This document shows, in pieces, positions 1 through 5,344 of a DNA stretch of 7,251 nt (positions are counted from its first letter, which is position 1; every line of letters starts with the position of its first letter). The position numbers and the translations under genes were made by a program. This stretch comes from Desulfobacterales bacterium (GTDB lineage Bacteria; Desulfobacterota; Desulfobacteria; Desulfobacterales; Desulfobacteraceae): assembly GCA_022361315.1 (NCBI GenBank), contig JAKSBB010000683.1, positions 1 through 7,251 of the forward strand, given 5' to 3'. The notes under the pieces are model-generated. The model saw only the letters and a program-made list of their open reading frames with translations. It did not search any database and was not told the origin of the DNA.

Positions 1-411
1 CAGCAGACCATCAGTCCTGAAAGATCTGTGGGCATTGTCTGTGCCCAGAAACGGTTTTTGACGGACACCCACCTGACCCGGGTTGGCATCGACCTTGAGA
101 GCCGCTTCCATGTGGCCGGTGCCCAGGACGAACACGGCTGTCCGGAATTTGATAACCTCTGGGACCACGAACGCCGTCCGGAGGTTCCGGGAATCGACTA
201 CGACAAGGCGGAAGCGGACATGGTGAAAATCTGCCGGGAGTTTGTAAATAAACATCCTGATATCGGTGCCCTGATGCTGGAGTGTACCGGCATGCAGCCC
301 TTTGCCCGGGCGGTGCAGCAGGCCGTGGATATCCCGGTATACAGCTGGGGCACTCTTCTGGACTATGCCTATTCGGTGGTAGCCCACCGGGACTATTACG
401 GGCATGTATAA
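1..411 (+). CDS. Aspartate/glutamate racemase family protein, C-terminal part (5' truncated)
   Basis: The frame is open from base 1, so the gene begins before the window and only its last 136 codons are seen. A GTG at 28 is in frame, but the residues before it (ending SPERS) read smoothly into VGIVCAQKRFLT, so it is not taken as the start. The visible half has the usual late features of the Asp/Glu/hydantoin racemase superfamily: a 'VGIxxxxxxLTxxHL' segment, a 'HPDIGALMLECTGM' segment whose Cys (codon 283-285) matches the second catalytic cysteine, and a short tail after 'IPVYSWGTLLDYAYSVV'. The first catalytic Cys would lie upstream of the window. These enzymes are cofactor-independent cytoplasmic racemases, isomerases or decarboxylases using two cysteines, and many are annotated only to family level. 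It is probably co-transcribed with the binding protein 34 bases downstream. The family call is firm; the substrate is unknown. Confidence 0.82.
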   Translation, partial: QQTISPERSVGIVCAQKRFLTDTHLTRVGIDLESRFHVAGAQDEHGCPEFDNLWDHERRPEVPGIDYDKAEADMVKICREFVNKHPDIGALMLECTGMQPFARAVQQAVDIPVYSWGTLLDYAYSVVAHRDYYGHV

Positions 412-445
412 ATAATCTGAAATCAAATTAAAGAAAGGGAAACAA

Positions 446-1192
446 ATGATAAAAAAAACATTGGCATTGGCCATCGCATTCATAATGGTGGCAACGATTC
501 CAAGCGCGGCACAGACACTGACCTTAACCACTGGTGAATGGGCGCCTTATACATCTTCATCCATGGAAGGCAAGGGGGTTTTCACCGAGATTGTATCGGC
601 CGTATTTAACGAAATGGGAAAAACACCGGATGTTAAATTTTACCCCTGGAAACGCTGTGAAAGCATGGTGGGCAACCGCAAAGCCTTAGCCGCCTTCCCA
701 TACATCATCACCGAAGAAAGACAGGCGAAATTTGCTTTCTCAGATACGGTGCTGGCATCCAGAGAAATGTTCTTCTATTTCGGAGACCGCATGGATGGGG
801 TTCAATGGCAGGCGCTTGAAGACCTTAAACCCTATAAAATCGGCGGGACCATCGGCTACCATTATGAAGAAACCTTCAAAGCCGCCGGGCTGGAGATGGA
901 TTACAATCCCAAAGAAGCCGCCAGCATAAAAAAGCTTCGGGTGGGCCGTGTGGATCTTTTCCCGGTGGATGAACTCGTTGGCCGGCAGCTCATCAAATCA
1001 ATCTTTCCTGGAGAGGCAAACAATTTCAAAACCCTGGCCAAACCCAATACGGAAACAGACCTCCGCCTGATGGTCAATAAAAACGATGCCGGTGCCATGG
1101 CCACGCTGGAAGAATTTAACAAGGCCCTGGCGGCAATCAAGGCCAACGGGGCCTATCAGGCCATTCTCAAAAAATACGGACTGACCCAATAA
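446..1192 (+). CDS. Periplasmic solute-binding protein, SBP_bac_3 type (polar amino acid-like)
   Basis: This 248-residue protein starts at an ATG preceded by an A-rich Shine-Dalgarno region (GAAAGGGA). Residues 1-22 form a Sec signal peptide: MIKK, a hydrophobic core, then a likely cut after PSAA before QTL. The mature part begins LTLTTGEWAPYT, the typical opening of family 3 extracellular solute-binding proteins. It continues with GVFTEIVSAVFNEMG, FYPWKRC, an ITEERQAKFAFSDT segment (usual lobe-1 wording) and a lobe-2 start at YKIGGTIGYHYEE. It ends at the usual length with GAYQAILKKYG. Members bind amino acids or related small ligands for ABC importers or sensors. No ABC permease or ATPase gene is in view, so this is an orphan binding protein here, probably in one transcription unit with the upstream racemase-family gene. 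Ligand unknown. It could also feed a membrane sensor rather than a transporter. Confidence 0.87.
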   Translation: MIKKTLALAIAFIMVATIPSAAQTLTLTTGEWAPYTSSSMEGKGVFTEIVSAVFNEMGKTPDVKFYPWKRCESMVGNRKALAAFPYIITEERQAKFAFSDTVLASREMFFYFGDRMDGVQWQALEDLKPYKIGGTIGYHYEETFKAAGLEMDYNPKEAASIKKLRVGRVDLFPVDELVGRQLIKSIFPGEANNFKTLAKPNTETDLRLMVNKNDAGAMATLEEFNKALAAIKANGAYQAILKKYGLTQ

Positions 1193-1209
1193 ACTCCATT
1201 AAGAAGGCA

Positions 1210-1238
1210 CCCTGTCCGGAGCATCCCCCCGGACAGGG
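1210..1238. terminator. Hairpin between convergent genes, probable terminator
   Basis: A perfect 10-bp GC-rich stem (CCCTGTCCGG / CCGGACAGGG) with a 9-base loop lies between the stop of the binding protein (1192) and the stop of tctC (1248). On the - strand the stem is followed by TGCCTTCTT, a moderately T-rich tail that suits termination of the tct operon. On the + strand no T run follows, so termination in that direction is less certain. Confidence 0.65.
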
Positions 1239-1247
1239 CACGCACAC

Positions 1248-2195
1248 CTACTTCTTCATCAGTTTCTTGATATTTTTTCCATTCCGTTCAGATTCGCTTT
1301 TTACAAAGGCCTCCGTGCTTTCTGAATCAAGATACCCGGGGGCCAGGCTCAGACGGCGGAGGTTTTCCACAAAAGCGGGGGATTTCATGGCCGTTTCCAT
1401 GGCATGGCTGAGGGTGTCAAGAATCGGCTGGGGAACCTTTTTCGTTGCCACAAGGACCATCCACTGGCTGTAGAATACGTCTTCTCCGGATTCGGATATG
1501 GAGGGCAGGTCCGGCAGCAGGTTGCTCTTGCTTTTATCCAGAATGGATAACGCTTTGACATCAAACTTGGTCAGGGCACCTGCGGTGGTGGTATAGACCT
1601 GGGCCCGGTTGCCGGCAATGGCCTGGAATGCGCCGGTATCGTCGTTAAAGGGTACATGCCGGGCTTTGACACCATATGCGTCGCTCAATTCCTTGTAGGC
1701 GAAAAAGGGGACACTGCCCACACCGGAAGAGGCCCAGAAGAATTTGTTGGGCTTCGCCTTCATATCTGAGACCATGTCATTGAAGGTGTTCCAGGGGGCA
1801 TCCTTGGCCACATAAACCAGGTACGGGGAGTTGATGATCCGGCCCACGTAGGAAAAGTCATCAATGCTGTAGGGAATTTTTCTCATGTGGGGATGCATGG
1901 CCAGTGGACCGCTGGGAACCACGCCCAATGTATATCCATCCGGTTTGGCAGAAAGCATTGCCTTGCATCCGATCATTCCCGAGGCACCGGCAATGTTTTG
2001 AACCACCACATTCTGCCCAAGCACCTTCTCCAGTTCTGCGGCCAGAAGACGGGCGCTGATATCGGTTTCCCCGCCGGCATTAAATGGGACAATGATCTTG
2101 ACCGGGCGGTCCGGATATCCGGCAAAGGCCGATCCGGTCATTGAATAAACCGCTGACAAAACAATTAGCAGTGCAAAAGCCATTTTCTTTTTCAT
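1248..2195 (-). CDS. tctC: TTT-family periplasmic substrate-binding protein (TctC/Bug)
   Basis: This 315-residue extracytoplasmic receptor belongs to the tripartite tricarboxylate transporter (Bug) family and captures a carboxylate or amino acid-like ligand for TctA/TctB. The start was set at 2195: an in-frame ATG at 2261 would overlap the end of tctA and put 22 unlikely residues before the signal peptide, whereas 2195 has a strong GAGGAGGT four bases upstream. Residues 1-25 are a signal peptide (MKKK, hydrophobic core, SAFA|G). The mature protein opens YPDRPVKIIVPFNAGGETDISARLLA and continues LGQNVVVQNIAGASGMIG and PDGYTLG, the family signature. Fold and length are normal for the family. It is the last gene of the operon, 29 bases after tctA and followed by a hairpin. 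The ligand cannot be read from the sequence: Bug proteins bind diverse organic acids, amino acids and other small molecules. Confidence 0.93.
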   Translation of the reverse strand: MKKKMAFALLIVLSAVYSMTGSAFAGYPDRPVKIIVPFNAGGETDISARLLAAELEKVLGQNVVVQNIAGASGMIGCKAMLSAKPDGYTLGVVPSGPLAMHPHMRKIPYSIDDFSYVGRIINSPYLVYVAKDAPWNTFNDMVSDMKAKPNKFFWASSGVGSVPFFAYKELSDAYGVKARHVPFNDDTGAFQAIAGNRAQVYTTTAGALTKFDVKALSILDKSKSNLLPDLPSISESGEDVFYSQWMVLVATKKVPQPILDTLSHAMETAMKSPAFVENLRRLSLAPGYLDSESTEAFVKSESERNGKNIKKLMKK

Positions 2196-2224
2196 GATAC
2201 CTCCTCTGTGGGTAAAATATTTTA

Positions 2225-3736
2225 TTATGCGGAATTGATGTTCTTTTTTAGCGCTCCCCATCCGGATCTGAGGAGGGGAAGCAGAAGAAAAATCAATGCA
2301 ACACTGAACAGCACGATTGCGATGGGCGATGTCCCGATATAGGCGGGAACGGACATGTCCCCCTTGTAAACGGCGGCCTGGCCCAACCGGTACTCCAGCT
2401 CGGGTCCCAACACATAGCCGATGATCAGGGGGGTGATGGGGAAGCCCCCCAGACGCAGGCCGAATGCCGACAAGCCGATAATCAAAGCCACCGGCACATC
2501 AAACATGTTTCCCCGTGGCAGATAGACACCGATCACCGAACAAACCACCACCAGGCCTAAAAGGACAGGCACGGAGAGTTTGATGATGTATCCGAAAAAT
2601 TTCACCGTAAACATGGCTGCCGGAATGAGCAGAAGGTTGGCCAGTATTAAATTGATAAATGCCGAATAGACCACCTCGGGATGATCGGCCATCAGCCGGA
2701 CCCCGGGGGTGATATCGTGAAGGGTCAGGGTCGCCAGCATGAGCGCCGCCACAGGCTCACCCGGTATACCCAGGGCCAGGGTGGGAATCAATGCGCCGCC
2801 GGTGACGGCATTGTTGCTGGATTCCGCCGCAATGAGCCCGTCCGGCTCCCCCTTGCCGAAGTTATCCCCGTTTTTCGAAGAACGCCGTGCCACGGTATAG
2901 GCAATAAAGGTGGAGGCGGTTGCCCCGGTTCCCGGGAGGGTGCCCAGCCCCACCCCGATCAGGGATGAGCGGATCAGTCCCCATATCCTTCCCTTCCATT
3001 CCTTTAATCTGGGAAACAAAATCTTTGTGCACTGAATGGCCCGAACATCTTTATTGGCCTTTAACTCATAAATACGCCAGAAAACCTCTGCCAGTGGAAA
3101 TACCCCCACCACCACCGGCATTAAAGCGATACCGGCCACCAGGTTATCGCTGCCGAATGCAAAGCGGATTTCTCCGCTTATGGGATCGGAGCCAACGGTG
3201 GCAATGAACAACCCCAGTATCCCCATGAGCATTCCTTTGAGCTGGTTGCCTTCGGAAAGGCTTGAAATACATGCCAGCCCCATGCAGATCAATCCGCAGA
3301 TTTCCAGCGGACCGCCGTATTTTACGGAGAGCTTTGCCAGCTGGGGTGCTGCCACCATTAAAAACAGGCAGGAAATAAGACCGCCGATGATTGAAGCGGT
3401 GGTCACCCACCCCAATGCCTTATCCGCCTTTCCTGCGGCCGCCATGGGATATCCATCCATGCCCGTGGCTGCCGACTGCGGGGTCCCCGGTGTATTGAGA
3501 AGAACCGCAGAGATGGAACCGCCGTAAACAGAAGAGGCGTAAACCCCCAACAGCAGTGCAATGGCGGGCACATTTTCCATACTCAGGGTAAAGGGAATGC
3601 ACACCGTGATGGCCACTGCCGTGCCAAGCCCGGGCAGGGCACCGATCACCGCACCAAACAACACACCTATGGAGAGCATCAGTACGGTTTCCATGGACAG
3701 GGACATGGATACCGCTGACATTATATTCTCAAACAT
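2225..3736 (-). CDS. tctA: TTT-family large membrane subunit TctA
   Basis: This 503-residue polytopic inner-membrane protein is the normal length for TctA, the large permease subunit of tripartite tricarboxylate transporters. It carries the family's internal repeat. The first half has GALPGLGTAVAI (residues 32-43) followed by YGGSISAVLLNTPGTP (71-86) and MDGYPMA. The second half has GVGLGTLPGTGATAS (near 260) followed by AAESSNNAV and LALGIPGEPVAALML. Hydrophobic stretches fill most of the chain, consistent with about 10-12 membrane helices, and a basic/hydrophilic tail ends it. The ATG is preceded by AGGAGGA at ideal spacing, lying in the 12-base gap after tctB, so the two are almost certainly translated from one message. 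TTT systems are secondary transporters driven by the ion gradient, with TctC presenting the ligand. Confidence 0.96.
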   Translation of the reverse strand: MFENIMSAVSMSLSMETVLMLSIGVLFGAVIGALPGLGTAVAITVCIPFTLSMENVPAIALLLGVYASSVYGGSISAVLLNTPGTPQSAATGMDGYPMAAAGKADKALGWVTTASIIGGLISCLFLMVAAPQLAKLSVKYGGPLEICGLICMGLACISSLSEGNQLKGMLMGILGLFIATVGSDPISGEIRFAFGSDNLVAGIALMPVVVGVFPLAEVFWRIYELKANKDVRAIQCTKILFPRLKEWKGRIWGLIRSSLIGVGLGTLPGTGATASTFIAYTVARRSSKNGDNFGKGEPDGLIAAESSNNAVTGGALIPTLALGIPGEPVAALMLATLTLHDITPGVRLMADHPEVVYSAFINLILANLLLIPAAMFTVKFFGYIIKLSVPVLLGLVVVCSVIGVYLPRGNMFDVPVALIIGLSAFGLRLGGFPITPLIIGYVLGPELEYRLGQAAVYKGDMSVPAYIGTSPIAIVLFSVALIFLLLPLLRSGWGALKKNINSA

Positions 3737-3748
3737 GATCTCCTCCTG

Positions 3749-4216
3749 TTATCCCAGCAGGCCGGTTAGTATGCCCCCGGGCATGGGCACACCCAGAAGT
3801 TTTTCAAAAATTACCCAGACGGCCACCGCACAGGTGATGGACAGTCCCACCATTTTCAACGGATTCCGGTACCTTAGAATGTAAAAGAAAATCATTAAGA
3901 ACAGGAAGGTGGATATGGGCAGGCCAAGGGTTTTGAAAAGGACGATATAAATGATAATGGCGAGGGTCCCGCCGGCCAAAAGGGGCAGGCTTGCCTTTAT
4001 GTTGGACAGATCTGCGGGTTCTCTGGGGAGGATAAGATAAAGGGCCGACAACCCCATCCAGGCCCACAGCAGGTAGCGGGGATAGGTCATTGGCCCCAAT
4101 TCATCGGCAGAAAAATAGAATATCTCACGCTCAACGTAGGTTTCGTTTAGAAGGTATGCCCCGGCGGCCAGAAATAGAACCGCGATACCATTCTTTATGT
4201 TAAGCATATATTTCAT
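3749..4216 (-). CDS. tctB: TTT-family small membrane subunit TctB
   Basis: This 155-residue membrane protein matches the size and layout of the poorly conserved TctB subunit. There are four hydrophobic segments, approximately residues 9-25, 46-63, 77-95 and 100-145 (the last is probably two close helices). Family wording is visible in 'ELGPMTYPRYLLWAWMGLSALYLI' (usual form LGPxxFPR) and at the C-terminus in 'LLGVPMPGGIL' (usual form LGVPLPxG). The ATG at 4216 has AGGGGGA upstream; an ATG three codons later is less well spaced. It lies 21 bases after the aminotransferase stop and 12 bases before tctA. The identification depends partly on its position next to tctA, since TctB proteins diverge quickly, but the LGP and VP(L/M)P motifs support it independently. 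Confidence 0.9.
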   Translation of the reverse strand: MKYMLNIKNGIAVLFLAAGAYLLNETYVEREIFYFSADELGPMTYPRYLLWAWMGLSALYLILPREPADLSNIKASLPLLAGGTLAIIIYIVLFKTLGLPISTFLFLMIFFYILRYRNPLKMVGLSITCAVAVWVIFEKLLGVPMPGGILTGLLG

Positions 4217-4237
4217 GGGTTCCCCCTAAACCAAATA

Positions 4238-5143
4238 CTATTCACATTCTTTATCCAACCGGGCCTCGTATAACGCCTGCAGTTTTTTTGTAACAGGCCC
4301 CAGTTCCCCGTCACCGATGACCCTTCCGTCTATGGAAGACACATGTCTAAGCCCTCCGAATGTGCCTGTGACAAAAGATTCTTCCGCCACATAACTTTCC
4401 AGCAGGGAAAAGTTTTTCTCTTTCACCGGAATTCCGTTTTCTTTACATATTTCAATGGTGGTTGCCCGGGTGATGCCATGGAGGCAATAATCTCCGGATG
4501 ATGTCCAGACTTCGCCCTGGCGGACAATAAAAAAACTGGTTGAATTACAGGTGGCCACAAAGCCGTTGGGGTCGAGCATCAATGCTTCGTCAGCACCGGC
4601 CTTCGTCGCCTGGATACAGGATAACACACAATTGAGCTTGCTCAACGGATGCAGTTTGGGATCCTGAACATCGGGCCGCCCCCTGCGGTTGTAAACCGTA
4701 TACAGGGAGATCCCCTTGCTCACATCCCCCAGAATTTTATACTCGGGGATGATGACCAGGGTACAGGGCCCGATATTGGCCCGGGGGTCCTGGAAGGGTG
4801 TACGCTTCATTCCCCGGCTGAACACCAGGCGGATGTGGACATCATCCTTCATATCGTTTGCTTCCAGCGTGCTGTAGATGGCCGCCAGGATTTCTTCGTT
4901 GGTCATTCCCAGATCCATGTCCAACGCGGCCGCACTCTCCCTGAGCCGGTACATATGGTGGTCCACAAAGGCAAGCTTCCCGTTGTTGAACCGGAAGCTT
5001 TCCCAGATGCCGTCCCCCAGGAGAAAACCGCTGTCAAATACTGAAATCTTGGCATCATCCCGGTGAACAATACTGCCGTTCACGTATATTTTAATGTCTT
5101 TATTCCGGTCATCCTGTTGATAGGAATGTGTGCCTGCGCCCAT
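4238..5143 (-). CDS. Class IV PLP aminotransferase (BCAT/D-amino-acid transaminase fold)
   Basis: This 301-residue cytoplasmic protein is the expected length for fold-type IV aminotransferases. N-terminal domain: IYVNGSIV (19-26), ISVFDSGFLLGDGIWESFR (33-51), then HMYRLRESAAAL (63-74), whose Arg66 matches the phosphate-contacting Arg of the family. C-terminal domain: KLNCVL, AGADEALMLDPNGFVATCNSTSFF (182-205), LHGITRATTIEI (221-232), FVTGTFGGLRHVSSIDGR (257-274) and GPVTKKLQ. Two key positions look odd. The Glu that normally contacts the pyridine nitrogen (EGxGxN) is Thr198 in ATCNST, and an ungapped match to the common DPRxKSLNYLNN motif puts His165 where the catalytic Lys is expected, with Lys163 and Lys169 as alternatives. 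The ATG at 5143 has GGGAGA upstream. It is the first gene of the tctBAC operon, so its substrate or product is probably what the transporter moves. Family firm; substrate and even transaminase activity open. Confidence 0.88.
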   Translation of the reverse strand: MGAGTHSYQQDDRNKDIKIYVNGSIVHRDDAKISVFDSGFLLGDGIWESFRFNNGKLAFVDHHMYRLRESAAALDMDLGMTNEEILAAIYSTLEANDMKDDVHIRLVFSRGMKRTPFQDPRANIGPCTLVIIPEYKILGDVSKGISLYTVYNRRGRPDVQDPKLHPLSKLNCVLSCIQATKAGADEALMLDPNGFVATCNSTSFFIVRQGEVWTSSGDYCLHGITRATTIEICKENGIPVKEKNFSLLESYVAEESFVTGTFGGLRHVSSIDGRVIGDGELGPVTKKLQALYEARLDKECE

Positions 5144-5170
5144 GTCATATCTCCCATGCAGTTTTAATGT

Positions 5171-5183
5171 TAAGTTTAACTTA
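5171..5183. promoter_or_regulatory. 13-bp palindrome, candidate GntR/FCD operator
   Basis: TAAGTTTAACTTA is a perfect inverted repeat (6-bp arms, one central base) with GT-N3-AC at its core, the spacing described for FadR-subfamily GntR operators. It overlaps the proposed -10 box and start site of the operon promoter, where a bound repressor would block transcription. The adjacent divergent gene encodes a GntR/FCD protein, so it is the natural candidate to bind here. Inferred from sequence only. Confidence 0.5.
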
Positions 5184-5207
5184 TGACATATCCAACATCT
5201 AAGTCAA
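5180..5207 (-). promoter_or_regulatory. Candidate sigma70-type promoter of the aminotransferase-tctBAC operon
   Basis: On the - strand, TTGACT (5207-5202) and CATAAG (5185-5180) are separated by 16 bases. The -35 matches 5 of 6 consensus bases and the -10 matches 4 of 6. Predicted transcription would start near 5173, about 30 bases before the aminotransferase ATG. Confidence 0.5.
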
Positions 5208-5236
5208 GCCAATCTTTTAACATTGGAGGTTATTTC

Positions 5237-5265
5237 TTGCGTTCCCAACGAAAAAACCCTATTAT
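5237..5265 (+). promoter_or_regulatory. Candidate promoter for the fusion regulator (alternative to the leader ORF)
   Basis: TTGCGT (5237-5242) and TATTAT (5260-5265) are 17 bases apart. The -10 matches 5 of 6 consensus bases; the -35 matches only 3 of 6. It would start transcription near 5272, leaving a 5' leader of about 70 bases that contains the 19-bp palindrome. It would exclude translation of the leader ORF beginning at 5237, so the two readings compete. Confidence 0.3.
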
Positions 5266-5344
5266 ACTTGCATTTCAAAGGTATTTAATTTTGGTGCCGC
5301 ATCTAATTATTGACATTCAATGTCAATGCAAACCGTATAAATGA
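5237..5344 (+). CDS. Possible 35-codon leader ORF coupled to the fusion regulator
   Basis: A TTG at 5237 is preceded by a strong Shine-Dalgarno GGAGGT (5225-5230) with a 6-base spacer. It opens a 35-codon frame that ends in TGA at 5342-5344, so stop and regulator start overlap as ATGA. The regulator ATG has no good ribosome site of its own, and its frame has a TAA directly before that ATG, so it cannot extend upstream. Termination and restart from this leader would explain how it is translated. The peptide is basic at the N-terminus (RSQRK), then hydrophobic (ILVPHLII), with Cys-Gln-Cys near the end; it resembles nothing I recognise. No convincing + strand promoter is seen upstream of 5225, and chance is a real alternative. 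Confidence 0.35.
   Translation: MRSQRKNPIILAFQRYLILVPHLIIDIQCQCKPYK
5309..5327. promoter_or_regulatory. Perfect 19-bp palindrome upstream of the fusion regulator
   Basis: ATTGACATTCAATGTCAAT is a perfect inverted repeat with 9-bp arms around one base, ending 13 bases before the regulator ATG. It is AT-rich with no following T run, so it reads as a protein-binding site (autoregulation is the obvious guess) rather than a terminator. As RNA it could also form a hairpin just before the start codon. Its core is GAC...GTC, unlike the GT-N3-AC palindrome at 5171-5183. Confidence 0.5.

Noticed and set aside
28..30. GTG as the start of the racemase-family gene
   Set aside because: The frame is open to base 1, and the protein would lack the N-terminal half with the first catalytic Cys; the gene is truncated by the window edge.
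2196..2261. A 22-codon N-terminal extension of tctC from an ATG at 2261
   Set aside because: It overlaps the end of tctA, lacks a ribosome site and places hydrophilic residues before a textbook signal peptide; the ATG at 2195 has GAGGAGGT directly upstream.
3144..3884. Open frames of 60-115 codons on either strand across tctA and tctB
   Set aside because: They lie out of frame or antisense inside clear membrane-protein genes, have no recognisable domains and are expected by-products of this codon usage.
5309..5327. The 19-bp palindrome as a terminator
   Set aside because: It is AT-rich, has no T run and lies directly in front of a gene on the same strand.
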